A stretch of 64,000 nt of DNA from Sporanaerobacter acetigenes DSM 13106. GTDB taxonomy: Bacteria; Bacillota; Clostridia; Tissierellales; Sporanaerobacteraceae. Both the position numbers and the translations under genes were made by a program. The stretch lies in the NCBI RefSeq assembly GCF_900130025.1, contig NZ_FQXR01000004.1:1-64000 (forward strand), written 5' to 3'. The notes below the pieces were generated by a model, which saw only the letters and a program-made list of their open reading frames with translations, made no database searches and was not told the DNA's origin. Position 1 is the stretch's first letter, and the number at the start of each line of letters is the position of its first letter. Shown here one piece after another: positions 17,201-26,880 of this stretch.

Positions 17201-18740
17201 GAGTAGCCCTCCTTATCCTTTCTTCTTCATGGCGTTTTACTCCCAACATATAAAGTCCCAGTTCTTCTTCTGTAATTGAAGATACATCTTCAAAGTAAGC
17301 AACTATCTCCCCTTCATACATTACGAGTAAACTATCGCTCAATTCCATTACTTCATTTAAATCTGCAGAAACTAGAAGGACACCAGTACCTTGGTTTCTA
17401 AGTTCAACCAATTTCTCCTTTATAAACTTAGCAGCTCCTATATCCACACCTCTAGTAGGCTGGTCTGCTATTAAAAAGACAGGATTTGTAAAGCATTCCC
17501 TTGCTACTACTACCTTCTGCATATTACCCCCAGAAAGCATCCTTATCTTTTGCAAATTTCCTGAACACTTTATATCAAATTCTTCTATCAATTTATCAGA
17601 TAGAGAATCAATTTTTTTGTTATCCATAAACAATTTGTTGTTAAAACTTTTGTTGTCATATTGACTGGATATTATATTGTCCTTGATAGAGCCATCCACT
17701 GCTGTACCAGTAGTCATTCTATCTTCTGGAATATAGCAAAGACCCAGATCTCTGATTTCCTTTATTGACATATTTTCTATATCTTTTCCATTTAATTTTA
17801 CAGAATTTTGACTTTCTCTCTTGCCTGCAATTATTTCAACGAGTTCACGTTGCCCATTTCCTTCTACACCTGCAATTCCCAATATTTCGCCAGCTCGTAC
17901 TGAAAAACTTACATTCTTTAAGACTTTCTTTCCAATTTCATTAGTATAGTTTAAATCTTGAACTTTAAGTACCGAGGAATCAAAAGAATGATCTTTTTTG
18001 TCATAGCTAGAGGATACCTGATACCCTACCATGAGCTTTGATATTTCTTCTTCTGTCACATCACTTGTCTTATAAGTTCCAACGGTTTTCCCTTTTTTCA
18101 TAATAGTTATACGCTCACTTATTTCTTTAACTTCTTTAAGCTTATGGGAAATAAATACTATAGTATGTCCTTGATCTTTTAAATATTTCAATTGCTCAAA
18201 CAATTCTTTCGTCTCTTGAGGAGTCAAAACAGCTGTTGGCTCGTCCAATATAAGTATTTCTGCCCCTCTATATAACGCCTTAAGTATTTCTACCTTTTGC
18301 TTCATACCTACAGATAAATTGTCAACCTTTTCATAAGGTTCAACCATCAAATTATATTTTTCAGAAAGGGCTTTGGTGATATTCACTGCTTCATCAAAAT
18401 CTATAAACACACGCTTCTTTGGCTCCATCCCTAATACTATGTTTTCAGCAATAGAAAAAGAAGATACAAGCATAAAATGCTGATGGACCATTCCAATTCC
18501 ATACTTGATTGCATCATTTGAAGATGACATCTGAATTTCACTTCCATTTAGCAAAATCTGCCCCTTTGTTGGCTTTTCCATGCCAAATAGTATCTTCATA
18601 AGAGTGGATTTTCCTGCTCCATTTTCTCCTACAAGAGCATGTATTTCTCCTTTTCTCAATGAAAAATTTATATCTTCATTGGCAATTACACCATTGTCAT
18701 ATACCTTTGTGATACCTTTCATCTCTAACAAATCAGTCAT
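17193..18740 (-). CDS. Nucleoside ABC transporter ATPase with two nucleotide-binding domains (NupO-like)
   Basis: About 515 residues with two ABC cassettes in tandem, as in YufO/NupO and RbsA. The first has Walker A GENGAGKSTL, signature LSVGMKQKVEI and Walker B ILILDEPTAVL. The second has the degenerate GVEGNGQREL P-loop, signature LSGGNMQKVVVAR and Walker B FLIADQPTRGVD. Degenerate second sites are normal in this family. I choose ATG 18740, nine bases after GAGG; GTG 18755 and ATG 18749 are alternatives. It powers import through the two overlapping permease genes. Confidence 0.93.
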   Translation of the reverse strand: MTDLLEMKGITKVYDNGVIANEDINFSLRKGEIHALVGENGAGKSTLMKILFGMEKPTKGQILLNGSEIQMSSSNDAIKYGIGMVHQHFMLVSSFSIAENIVLGMEPKKRVFIDFDEAVNITKALSEKYNLMVEPYEKVDNLSVGMKQKVEILKALYRGAEILILDEPTAVLTPQETKELFEQLKYLKDQGHTIVFISHKLKEVKEISERITIMKKGKTVGTYKTSDVTEEEISKLMVGYQVSSSYDKKDHSFDSSVLKVQDLNYTNEIGKKVLKNVSFSVRAGEILGIAGVEGNGQRELVEIIAGKRESQNSVKLNGKDIENMSIKEIRDLGLCYIPEDRMTTGTAVDGSIKDNIISSQYDNKSFNNKLFMDNKKIDSLSDKLIEEFDIKCSGNLQKIRMLSGGNMQKVVVARECFTNPVFLIADQPTRGVDIGAAKFIKEKLVELRNQGTGVLLVSADLNEVMELSDSLLVMYEGEIVAYFEDVSSITEEELGLYMLGVKRHEEERIRRATHE

Positions 18741-18772
18741 AGATACCATCCTCACATCTATTATTATTTGAA

Positions 18773-18817
18773 AAAAATGGATTACCTCTGCATATAGAGA
18801 GGAAATCCATTTTTATT
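18773..18817 (-). terminator. Partial terminator between bmpA-like and ATPase genes
   Basis: On the minus strand AAATGGATTTCCTCT pairs with AGAGGTAATCCATTT, followed by a T run. Located inside the operon, it probably lets the lipoprotein gene be expressed above the membrane and ATPase genes, as in many binding-protein operons. Confidence 0.75.
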
Positions 18818-18835
18818 TAATTCTTTTGGATTTTA

Positions 18836-19963
18836 TTATTGGGGTTTTACAGATTCCCTTATTTCATTTATTTCCTCTGTACTCAATCCAAAGGCTGTAT
18901 TGACTTCAATTTCTCCTTTTGAAAGTTTCTCTTCTATTTCTTCAATTTGTTTTTTCATATCGTCTGTCATTAATTTTTCATAGAATTCATTTTTAGCTAG
19001 TCCAATACCATCTTCTTTTAGACCAAGTACTTCATAAGTTCCAAAAGGCAAAGTATCTTCTTGATATTTCTTAACTGCTCTCAAAATAGCTGAATCTATG
19101 TTTTTAACAGCTGATGTTATAATATGTTCTGCTTTTTCTGTATCTGTATCCTTGAAAAGCATAGCTTGATCTGAATCTACTCCTATAGCATATTTGCCTT
19201 TTTCCTTTGCAGCATCCAATTGTCCCAATCCACTTTGACCTGCTACGTTAAATCCAACATCTACACCAGAATTGTATTGAGCCATAGCCATTTCTTTTCC
19301 TTTAGCTGGGTTAACAAAATCTCCCACATAAGATACAGCAACCTTTACATCTGGATTCACATATTGTGCTCCTTGAATATAACCTACAAGGAAGTCATTG
19401 ATACCAGGGTTGTCCATACCTCCCAAAAATCCAATTACATTATCTTCATTTGCAAGTTCCATATCAGATTTTGTCACTAAACCAGCAACTGCACCTGCCA
19501 AGAAAGATACTTCATTTGTTTTATAAAACATAGAATATACATTTTCAGGTGTTTCATCTACTGAAGTATCAAAGTTGATATATTTTTTATCTGGATATTC
19601 CTTTGCTATATCATTCAATGATTCTGATATTTCCCAAGTTCCACTGATTATCAAATCCCAATCTTGTTCTGATACATCAATTAGAGTTGGTTCCCATTTT
19701 GTCTTGTCAGTTCCCATTTCAATTACTTTTGTTTCTGCTCCCAATTCTTCTTTTACCAATTCCATTCCATGATTTGCAGCATCAAAAAATGATTTATCTC
19801 CAAGGTTCCCGGGGATAAGTAAAACTACCTTTAAATCACTACTCTTTTCTTCTTGTTTTTCTACATCTTTGCCAGAATCATTTTTTTCATTATTTGAACA
19901 ACCTGTTACAAATACTGCAAATACTAAAACAAATGCTAAAAGTAAACTCATAAATCTTTTCAT
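18836..19963 (-). CDS. BMP-family nucleoside-binding lipoprotein
   Basis: Captures nucleosides outside the membrane. A lipoprotein signal with lipobox FVTGC places the modified Cys at residue 22, followed by an acidic linker. The mature BMP/Med fold shows LLIPGNLGDKSFFDAANHGM, DKKYINFD, EVSFLAGAVAGLVT and GFLGGMDNPGINDFLVGYIQ, all typical of BmpA/YufN proteins. ATG 19963 has TAGGAGG upstream. It is 28 bp after lacI and precedes an internal terminator. Confidence 0.94.
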   Translation of the reverse strand: MKRFMSLLLAFVLVFAVFVTGCSNNEKNDSGKDVEKQEEKSSDLKVVLLIPGNLGDKSFFDAANHGMELVKEELGAETKVIEMGTDKTKWEPTLIDVSEQDWDLIISGTWEISESLNDIAKEYPDKKYINFDTSVDETPENVYSMFYKTNEVSFLAGAVAGLVTKSDMELANEDNVIGFLGGMDNPGINDFLVGYIQGAQYVNPDVKVAVSYVGDFVNPAKGKEMAMAQYNSGVDVGFNVAGQSGLGQLDAAKEKGKYAIGVDSDQAMLFKDTDTEKAEHIITSAVKNIDSAILRAVKKYQEDTLPFGTYEVLGLKEDGIGLAKNEFYEKLMTDDMKKQIEEIEEKLSKGEIEVNTAFGLSTEEINEIRESVKPQ

Positions 19964-19991
19964 TTTATTTATTCCTCCTATTAAGTATTAT

Positions 19992-20993
19992 TTAGACTCT
20001 CATTTTACCTGTTGAGCCTCTTTCAACTAACTTTATGTCGAGCTCATAAGTATCTTTTGAATTGAGTTTTCCCATTGTGGCATCTATAATAGTTTGAGAT
20101 GCAAGAGAACCCAATTCATAAATTGGTTGGGCAATAGTAGTAAGTCCAGGTTCAACTATATCCCCAATTTGAACTCCATCAAATCCACAAACAGAAACGT
20201 CTCTTGGGACCTCCTTTCCCATAGCCTTTAGTTCCTTCATAGCACCAATAGCCATTAAATCATTGGCAGCAAATACTCCATCTATATTGGGATGTGTGTT
20301 CAAAAGAGATCTCATGGCTTGTCTACCTCCATCAATGGTGAAATCTCCATGTGAAATTAAGCTTGGATTATATAAGCCGTGACTCTTTAGTGTATCTTCA
20401 AACCCCTTCAATCTTTCCATAGATGTAACAAACTCACCAGGGCCAGATATATGTGCTATTTCTCTACAACCCAATTGAATCAAATGATTTGTAGCAATAC
20501 AAGCCCCATCATAATTCTTACACTTTATGACAGTACATCCTCCAATAGTTGCAGCTCTATCCATAACTACCATTGGTATTTCCTTTTTTATTAAAGTATC
20601 TATATCTTCTTCGGTTAAAGTACTTGAAGCAAAAATAAATCCATCTATATACTTGTTGCTCATCGACTTTATGTAATCTTTTTCTCTCGTATTTTTGTTG
20701 TAAAAATTCCCAATAAATAAACTAAATCCATTTTTTTGTGCTACATCCTCTACTGCTCTAGCCAATTCTGAAAAAAAGGGATTTGATATATCTGGAACAA
20801 CTAGTGCTATAGACATCATTTTCTTTCCTGCCAATACCCTGGCTGCGCTACTTGGCTTATACTTTAATTCTTCTATTGCATTTAAAACTTTTGCTCTAGT
20901 CTCTTCACTCACATAGTCACTACTATTCATGACCCTAGAAACTGTTGCAACAGAAACATTAGCCAAATTAGCCACATCTTTTATAGTAGACAC
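19992..20993 (-). CDS. LacI-family transcriptional regulator of the nucleoside operon
   Basis: A 333-residue repressor. The N-terminal helix-turn-helix (TIKDVANLANVSVATVSRVM) and hinge AARVLAGKK are classic, followed by a periplasmic-binding-like effector domain with SIALVVPDISNPFFSEL and GVFAANDLMAIGAM. The start is GTG 20993 behind GGGGGTG. It is the first gene of the operon and sits directly beneath two near-identical operators, so it should repress itself and the transport/hydrolase genes. The effector is likely ribose, a nucleoside or a purine (inference). Confidence 0.93.
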   Translation of the reverse strand: MSTIKDVANLANVSVATVSRVMNSSDYVSEETRAKVLNAIEELKYKPSSAARVLAGKKMMSIALVVPDISNPFFSELARAVEDVAQKNGFSLFIGNFYNKNTREKDYIKSMSNKYIDGFIFASSTLTEEDIDTLIKKEIPMVVMDRAATIGGCTVIKCKNYDGACIATNHLIQLGCREIAHISGPGEFVTSMERLKGFEDTLKSHGLYNPSLISHGDFTIDGGRQAMRSLLNTHPNIDGVFAANDLMAIGAMKELKAMGKEVPRDVSVCGFDGVQIGDIVEPGLTTIAQPIYELGSLASQTIIDATMGKLNSKDTYELDIKLVERGSTGKMRV

Positions 20994-21011
20994 ATGAACA
21001 CCCCCGTTTTA

Positions 21012-21049
21012 TGTAAGCGGTTACACATTTGCTTATGTAAACGGTTACA
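21012..21049. promoter_or_regulatory. Twin LacI-family operators / cre-like sites
   Basis: TGTAAGCGGTTACA (21012-21025) and TGTAAACGGTTACA (21036-21049) are nearly perfect palindromes centred 24 bp apart, just upstream of the lacI start. Both also fit the CcpA cre consensus TGWAANCGNTNWCA, so catabolite repression is possible in addition to local control. Confidence 0.8.
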
Positions 21050-21098
21050 TAACTATGCTAATATTCTACTTCTTCATCTCTCCATTGTCAAGTCCAAA

Positions 21099-21129
21099 AG
21101 GTGGCAAGGAGACATTTTGTTTGCCACCT
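21099..21129. repeat. Palindromic B element
   Basis: AGGTGGCAA and TTGCCACCT arms flank a GGAGACATTTTG core. A close relative is at 23783-23811, and inverted variants are at 23857 and 35945. Confidence 0.75.
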
Positions 21130-21153
21130 TTGGGGATGTAGATAAAGAAGAAA

Positions 21154-21224
21154 AAAGTCCACCTCATGGATATTTCTACCTGTAAGGCGGACTTTGCGAC
21201 AGCGAGAACCGTCCCTGCTGTATC
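21154..21224. repeat. Composite palindrome A+C at the pepC stop
   Basis: A hairpin (21154-21195; GTCCACCTCATGGATA... with right arm TACCTGTAAGGCGGAC) is joined to C (21196-21224). The G of the pepC TGA stop is the first base of C. On the minus strand the order is stop, C, A, T-rich tract. Confidence 0.85.
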
Positions 21225-22563
21225 AGAATACTGGGCCTAATGTGTTCCAAGGATCTAATATTATTGGTTCTTGTTCGTAAGCTCTCAATATTTCTTCAGA
21301 TACATATTTTTTATTGATAGCCACTCTTAAAACATATTCATCAAACCACTCATCACTCATTATATAGAAGCCTTTGTTTCCTGCTGCTTCTCCCCAGCTA
21401 TTTTGAACTTTCCATCTATTTGGCTTGCCATTTACAAGATTGACTCCAGTAAAAGTCATTACATGGGATGAGCCGCTAGCTCTGTACATAAGTCTTTCTT
21501 CTTTATTCATATCAAATTTAGTATTTAAAACAGTTTCATAATTAAACAAATTCATGTCCATTATTCCAAATTCTCTATGAGACATCTTTCCTACATCACA
21601 GCCGAAGGAAACCTGCTCTCCGCCCTTGATTTGAGCTATAGCCAATTCTTTTAAAGTATTTATATCAACATTTAGATACTTAATTGGCTCATCATCTACT
21701 ACATTGCCATGATATTTTATAGAATAGGTTTTCCCAAAAGGTTTATCTTCTGCTGGATAATTCACAAGTACTATATAGTCCTTTGGTTTTACTGTGGAAT
21801 ATTTATTGTAAAAGTCCAATGGAGTTATATCTTTTTCTCTGTGAAAATCTCCATTTACATCCCTATATTCAAAATCAAAAGTCTTTGGTGGTTCTCCAAG
21901 AAAATGACATAAAATATTGTAAATGTCTATTAGCATTTCTTCTTTTTTATCTCTTATAATTTCAATAGATTTGTTTTCTCTGTACATTTTTCTCAATACT
22001 TTGGCATATTCTCTCATCTTTTCATTCAATATTTGATTTAATACTTTTGAATCTTCTGAAGTTTTTGAATCTGGCATTGCATATTTAGGAACTACTCCAT
22101 ACTTTTCTATAAGTTTCGCAAATAATCCCCATCTTCCTCCTTCTTCTACGGGAGAATTTAAAAGTCCAATTACTTCATGATCATCTATATCCTTGTCAAT
22201 AGTAGATATTATGTTTTCTAAAAATAAATTTGACTTTTCTAGCTTGTCCCAGAAAAATGTATAATTTTGAGAAAGCTCAAAGTTTTTATCTTTCATCTGT
22301 AAGCTTTCAGAAATACCATGTCTCACACAGTTCAAAGCAGCAAACATCCAGCATCTTCCTGTTTTCTTTTGATTTGTCACATCTCCTACATCTATTTCTT
22401 CTGAAAAATGATAATGCATATCTGCAACAGCTTCATGATTTAGTGCCACATCAACAAGACCATTTCTTATGACAGCATCTGAATATACCTTGTTATTTAA
22501 ATCTGAATTATAATACCTTGAACATCTTTCAATAAGTTCATTTGTTACTGCTTTTTCATTCAT
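21223..22563 (-). CDS. pepC: Aminopeptidase C (bleomycin-hydrolase family)
   Basis: A cytosolic papain-fold cysteine aminopeptidase (family C1B) of 446 residues that trims peptides after import. The catalytic Cys is in NQKKTGRCWMFAALN near residue 71, the catalytic His in SSHVMTFTGVN near 365, and the Asn in KVQNSWGEAAGNKGF near 387. ATG 22563 sits behind ATAGGAGG. It follows the isoaspartyl dipeptidase gene by 27 bp, forming a peptide-degradation pair. Its stop codon overlaps a C palindrome. Confidence 0.95.
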   Translation of the reverse strand: MNEKAVTNELIERCSRYYNSDLNNKVYSDAVIRNGLVDVALNHEAVADMHYHFSEEIDVGDVTNQKKTGRCWMFAALNCVRHGISESLQMKDKNFELSQNYTFFWDKLEKSNLFLENIISTIDKDIDDHEVIGLLNSPVEEGGRWGLFAKLIEKYGVVPKYAMPDSKTSEDSKVLNQILNEKMREYAKVLRKMYRENKSIEIIRDKKEEMLIDIYNILCHFLGEPPKTFDFEYRDVNGDFHREKDITPLDFYNKYSTVKPKDYIVLVNYPAEDKPFGKTYSIKYHGNVVDDEPIKYLNVDINTLKELAIAQIKGGEQVSFGCDVGKMSHREFGIMDMNLFNYETVLNTKFDMNKEERLMYRASGSSHVMTFTGVNLVNGKPNRWKVQNSWGEAAGNKGFYIMSDEWFDEYVLRVAINKKYVSEEILRAYEQEPIILDPWNTLGPVF

Positions 22564-22590
22564 AAAATATGCCTCCTATGTTTATTGATA

Positions 22591-23733
22591 TTATTCATAT
22601 GTTCCTGTCTTTAACAATTTTCCATCAACCATCATCAACTGACCTTTGGCAATCACAGTTTTTATTTCAAGATTGTCATCTACAATTAGAAAATCTGCAT
22701 CTGAACCTTCCATTATTGTACCTTTTTGTGGATAAAGATTAAGTGCCCTTGATACATTGCTTGTGAAAAACTTCAAGGATTTTTCCATATCAAGCCCTAG
22801 TTCCAACACCATTGTTCCAAATTCTTCATAGAGACTACTTACTTGAGATACTCCTATTTTAGTCATATTGCCCTTATCATCATATCGAGACCAGCTTCCA
22901 TATCCATCAGAGCTAATAGTTATGTTTTCTAATGGAACTCCTTCTAGTTCTGCTCTTTGAATAACTTTTCCTGGAGACAATTCTTTATTTGATCCACAGG
23001 TCAAATCAATTATACCACCGTTTTTAGCATACTCAAAAGATTCCATCAATAGCTCTTCTCTACGGTTCACATGAGTAGGCCTTATGGTTCTAATTGGTAT
23101 ATCTGTCTCCATGAGAACTTCATTTACCATACCAAGCCCTTTTTCTCCATCCCCCATATGAGCTACTACTATACCTGCTTTTCCGCTGAGCATTCCAGCA
23201 ACCCTCGCATCTGAAGCAAGTCTTGCAAGTTCAGCTTTAGTCAAACTAGATGATCTGTGATCTGATAAAGCTATCTTAACTCCAATTATCTCTTCTACAA
23301 ACACAATATCTTTTTTCACTGAATTCGTCAAAGTTGGCGAAGGAAGTTCATAGGCCCCAGTAAGTGCATAAGCGGAAATTCCTTCTTCTTTCAAAGCCTT
23401 AGCTTTTGCCACAAGGTTTTCTACGCTTCTTGTTGTAGCATCAGTCCCCAAAAGTCCTACTACAGTTGTGATTCCACTTTCTATAAGCTTGGACAAAGTA
23501 ATTTCAGGTACCCTTGTTCTAAAACTGCCTTCACCTCCACCTCCGACAATATGTACATGATTGTCTATAAATCCAGGAATTAATTTTTTCCCTGCTCCAT
23601 CTATTGTTTGAATTTTTTCAGAGAAAATTTCTATATTATCTTCTATCAAAACTATTTTTTCGCCGCAAACCAAAACATCTTTTCTCCCCATATATTCTGG
23701 ATTATAAACTTCTATATTTTTTATAATTATCAC
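22591..23733 (-). CDS. iadA: Isoaspartyl (beta-aspartyl) dipeptidase
   Basis: A zinc amidohydrolase that cleaves beta-aspartyl dipeptides formed by asparagine/aspartate damage. The metal motif is GFIDNHVHIVGGGGEGSF near residue 57. The IadA-specific TTVVGLLGTDATTRS near 92, ALTGAYELPSPT near 125, IALSDHRSS near 156 and TISSDGYGS near 278 follow. The 380-residue length is normal. The start is GTG 23733 after GGGGGGA. It is likely transcribed with pepC and lies downstream of the chemoreceptor fusion. Confidence 0.95.
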   Translation of the reverse strand: MIIIKNIEVYNPEYMGRKDVLVCGEKIVLIEDNIEIFSEKIQTIDGAGKKLIPGFIDNHVHIVGGGGEGSFRTRVPEITLSKLIESGITTVVGLLGTDATTRSVENLVAKAKALKEEGISAYALTGAYELPSPTLTNSVKKDIVFVEEIIGVKIALSDHRSSSLTKAELARLASDARVAGMLSGKAGIVVAHMGDGEKGLGMVNEVLMETDIPIRTIRPTHVNRREELLMESFEYAKNGGIIDLTCGSNKELSPGKVIQRAELEGVPLENITISSDGYGSWSRYDDKGNMTKIGVSQVSSLYEEFGTMVLELGLDMEKSLKFFTSNVSRALNLYPQKGTIMEGSDADFLIVDDNLEIKTVIAKGQLMMVDGKLLKTGTYE

Positions 23734-23782
23734 AAATATCCCCCCATTCTTTTTGAATTCCTTCTATCTATATTATACACAT

Positions 23783-23917
23783 GGTGGCAAGGGGACGTTT
23801 TGTTTGCCACCTAATTTGACCCATAATTCACGCTCGTGCAACGGGACTATTTTCGTCCAGCCAAACGAAACGTCCCCTTGGCGGACTTGCGACAGCGAGA
23901 ACCGTCCCTACTGTCGC
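23783..23917. repeat. Cluster of palindromic elements B, B' and C
   Basis: B at 23783-23811 (GGTGGCAAGGGGACG...TTTGCCACC), an inverted variant B' at 23857-23884 (CCAGCCAAACGAAACGTCCC...TTGGCGG), and C at 23889-23917, all between iadA and the chemoreceptor fusion. The stop codon of the fusion gene lies inside C. Confidence 0.8.
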
Positions 23918-26379
23918 ATTATATTGTCATATTTAATCATGGCTAGGGATGACAAGTTTACATTGTGTACATCTGCCTTGGTACATACTGCATTTTGGGG
24001 ATGGAGTATAGGAACATTGGGAGCATCCTCAGATATTATCCTTTGAATCTCCATATATATCTCATCCCTTTTCTTAGGATTTGCCATCTGAGTTGCCTTT
24101 TCAACTAATTCCACCACTTGCTCATTTTCGTAAGCACTTAGATTGGTCTGATTTCCCGGCATAAACAAAGGCTTTATAAAAGATGATGGATCTAAAGTAT
24201 CAGCATACCAGCCTGAAAAGTACATATCATAGCCTTCTTGTAATTCATGGGCCCTTGAAAGTTCTTCTCTTGAAACCTTTTTATATTTACAAGTAATTCC
24301 TACAGCCTTTAAGTCCTCTTCTACTAGTTTCAACATAGGATGGGGATTTTCTCCTGAAAGAAAAACTAAAGGTCGAGTCAAATCTATCCCTTCTTCCCTT
24401 ATTATCCTTTTTGCCTTTTCTGGACTGTATTCATAACCCTCCACATGGTCATAAGGTATTATACCAGGAGGTACTATGCATTTAGCTGTTGTTGCAAGAC
24501 CACCAAATATCTCGTCTATTATTCGCTTCTTGTTTATAGCATAGTTTATAGCTTGCCTCATCCTCTTTTGGGTATATGGTGAACTGGTATTTTTTAATTT
24601 AAACCCTACATAAAAAGTACCCACCAAATCTACAAAACTCATATTCTTACCTAGTTCATGAGACCTAATGGTTTCGTACTCTTTTTTGTTCTGTATAATA
24701 TAGAAGTCATACTTTCCATTTATGAAATTGTCCAAAGAATCTTTGTCTCCAACTTTTACCTCCACTTCATCACAATAGGGCTTTCCCCCTAGATAATTGT
24801 CATGGGCTACTAAATGATACTCATCATCATTATAACTATCCAATACATAAGGACCACATCCTACAAAATTCCCTTTTTTAAGCTCCTCAGCATCCATCAC
24901 TGAACAACAACCATGGGACAATAGTAATAAAAAACCAGCAAAAGGGCTCTCCAATTTGATGGATAATCTATACTGATCTAATACTTTAATCCCCTTAACT
25001 TCACTCTCCATTCCTTCCATGAATTTTTTTGCTCCTTCTATATAATCAATAAACCAAGTGTTTGGTGAACTTAATTTAGGTGAAAGTAGTCGCTCTAATG
25101 AGTATTTCACATCATAAGCTGTAACCTTTTTCCCATTATGAAAGGTGGCATCATTTCGCAGATTAAATATCCAAGTAAGATTATCATCCTCTACATGCCA
25201 GTTCTTAGCTATAGAGGGAAGTACATCTCCTGTATCACTTATAGTTAATAGGCCTGTGTGTATATTGTTTAGAAATCTCAAGGTTTCCATTACATTGGTC
25301 ATAGCTGGGTCTAAGGTCTGTAAAGGTGATGAAAGGGCTAGATTTATAATTGTAGGCTCCTTTTCTCCAACAACTTCTTGTTGTTCTAATAGTTTTTTAG
25401 TCATTCCATCTAAAAGTTTGGTCACTTGATTTAACTCTTTCAATGTAGCCATTGTAAATTGTGTATTCATCATGGCACTTTCCACCATAGACATGGCCTT
25501 TTCTGAAGATTGCTGCATCTCATCAGTGGAAAGAACTATGGATTCAAGACTACTAGTCTGTGTAGAAATAGCTTCTGTTATCTCATTTATTAAATGAATC
25601 ATACCCTTGATAGCTTCTTCAATCTCTTGGAAAGCTTTGCGGGATTCTTGGGCTACTGATGAACCTTCTCGAACTTTAATACTGCTGTCATCAACAGCTC
25701 TAATAGTGGTATTTACATTCTCTTGAATATTTTTAATAATATCCGATATATGGTCTGCCGATTCAGCACTTCTATCGGCTAGTTTTTTCACTTCAGTGGC
25801 TACAACTGCAAAACCTCTGCCCGCATCTCCTGCTCTAGCTGCTTCTATATTGGCATTTAGGGCTAATAAGTTAGTTTGTTTGGCAATACCCCTTATAATA
25901 TTTAATACGTCCTCTATCTGACCAATACTTGTCTTTAGACTATCTATCTCATTTAACACATTGGACATGGATTGGTTTATTTCATCCATAGATTCAATAG
26001 TATTGTTAACAGCTTTACTTCCTTCTTCTACAATATCTAAAGTAGCACTTGCCGTCCTATAAGAATCGCTAGAACTGGCATGAAGCTCCTCTGCCATAGC
26101 AGAATAATGCCCTATTTCATCTACTACCGAATATATATGTCTTACCTGTTCTTCTACTCTATTGGCTATAGAGTCTATAGCATTAATCAAGTTTTCAGTC
26201 TGATTTGCAGAATCCTCTATTCTTCCCCCTAAATTGTGCAATAAATTTTCTTCATTTTGTTTGATTAAATTGAGTTGAAGTTCTACTGCAGAATCCTCCT
26301 CAGATGATGCAGCAACATATGTAGTCTCCTCAAGCTTGTCCCCCTTGGCATTTGATTTTCTCTTAAATATGTCAAACAT
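23908..26379 (-). CDS. Soluble chemoreceptor signalling domain fused to a family 5 peptide-binding protein
   Basis: An 823-residue fusion. Residues 1-55 are a charged leader with no signal peptide. Residues 60-330 form a chemotaxis signalling coiled coil with the conserved tip [20 protein letters not shown] near 171. Residues 342-823 form a complete SBP_bac_5 fold ([64 protein letters not shown]), the family of OppA, DppA and NikA. No transmembrane helix or lipobox is visible, so both halves should be cytosolic. The likely role is sensing internal peptides or a related ligand and signalling to CheA/CheW (inference). Two peptidase genes follow. The final codons and TAG stop come from a C palindrome. 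Confidence 0.85.
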   Translation of the reverse strand: MFDIFKRKSNAKGDKLEETTYVAASSEEDSAVELQLNLIKQNEENLLHNLGGRIEDSANQTENLINAIDSIANRVEEQVRHIYSVVDEIGHYSAMAEELHASSSDSYRTASATLDIVEEGSKAVNNTIESMDEINQSMSNVLNEIDSLKTSIGQIEDVLNIIRGIAKQTNLLALNANIEAARAGDAGRGFAVVATEVKKLADRSAESADHISDIIKNIQENVNTTIRAVDDSSIKVREGSSVAQESRKAFQEIEEAIKGMIHLINEITEAISTQTSSLESIVLSTDEMQQSSEKAMSMVESAMMNTQFTMATLKELNQVTKLLDGMTKKLLEQQEVVGEKEPTIINLALSSPLQTLDPAMTNVMETLRFLNNIHTGLLTISDTGDVLPSIAKNWHVEDDNLTWIFNLRNDATFHNGKKVTAYDVKYSLERLLSPKLSSPNTWFIDYIEGAKKFMEGMESEVKGIKVLDQYRLSIKLESPFAGFLLLLSHGCCSVMDAEELKKGNFVGCGPYVLDSYNDDEYHLVAHDNYLGGKPYCDEVEVKVGDKDSLDNFINGKYDFYIIQNKKEYETIRSHELGKNMSFVDLVGTFYVGFKLKNTSSPYTQKRMRQAINYAINKKRIIDEIFGGLATTAKCIVPPGIIPYDHVEGYEYSPEKAKRIIREEGIDLTRPLVFLSGENPHPMLKLVEEDLKAVGITCKYKKVSREELSRAHELQEGYDMYFSGWYADTLDPSSFIKPLFMPGNQTNLSAYENEQVVELVEKATQMANPKKRDEIYMEIQRIISEDAPNVPILHPQNAVCTKADVHNVNLSSLAMIKYDNIMRQ

Positions 26380-26423
26380 TTTATCTCCTCCTAAATACCT
26401 AATACAAAATCATATTTATCTAC

Positions 26424-26452
26424 AGTATAATTCAAAAATATGGTTTATTCAA
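26424..26452 (-). promoter_or_regulatory. Predicted promoter of the chemoreceptor fusion
   Basis: Minus strand TTGAAT (26447-26452), 17-bp spacer, TATACT (26424-26429), followed by a short leader and the GGAGGAG site. This is a vegetative sigma-A form, not a flagellar sigma-D form. Confidence 0.5.
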
Positions 26453-26494
26453 TAATTTTGTTCAATTATTTTAACCTTTCAGATAACTCTTCAT

Positions 26495-26523
26495 GCGACA
26501 GCGGGGACGGTTCTCGCTGTCGC
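26495..26523. repeat. C palindrome in inverted orientation beside the hxlR stop
   Basis: A perfect-arm copy: GCGACAGCG, core GGGACGGTTCT, CGCTGTCGC. Its core is in the opposite orientation to the other C modules. It ends 4 bp from the stop of the HxlR gene and has no companion A hairpin. Confidence 0.85.
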
Positions 26524-26527
26524 ATCT

Positions 26528-26854
26528 TTACATATATTCGCTCCCCCATTGACACATAGCTTCTAAAATGGGCACAAGGGTTTTCCCTTTTTCAGTTAGC
26601 CAATATTCAACTTTAGGTGGTACTTGATTGTATTGCTCCCTATGAATTAAGCCTTGGGACTCTAAATCTTTTAATTGCTGACTTAACATCTTGTGAGTTA
26701 TTCCATTAATGTTTCTTTTTATTTCTCCGTATCGCTTTACCTCACCTTGGGCTAAACACCATAATATAAGTGATTTCCATTTTCCCCCAATCACCTCTAA
26801 AGTATATTCCACTGGGCATCTGTATTTGCTAGTAGTATCATTGTCTATTATCAT
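26528..26854 (-). CDS. HxlR-family winged-helix regulator
   Basis: A 108-residue MarR/HxlR-type DNA-binding protein. The family core is plain: CPVEYTLEVIGGKWKSLILW, GITHKMLSQQLKDLESQGLI and the wing VEYWLTEKGKTLVPIL. It diverges from a flavin reductase gene across a 140-bp region containing palindromes. HxlR regulators often control an adjacent redox gene and respond to redox or aldehyde stress. ATG 26854 is preferred to GTG 26863, which lies inside the AAGGTG ribosome site. Confidence 0.92.
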   Translation of the reverse strand: MIIDNDTTSKYRCPVEYTLEVIGGKWKSLILWCLAQGEVKRYGEIKRNINGITHKMLSQQLKDLESQGLIHREQYNQVPPKVEYWLTEKGKTLVPILEAMCQWGSEYM

Positions 26855-26880
26855 AATAATCACCTTGCTTTCTTTTTGGT

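Noticed and set aside
26495-26523. Isolated C palindrome as an ordinary rho-independent terminator
   Set aside because: Neither side carries a T run adequate for termination, and the core is conserved beyond what a simple hairpin needs.
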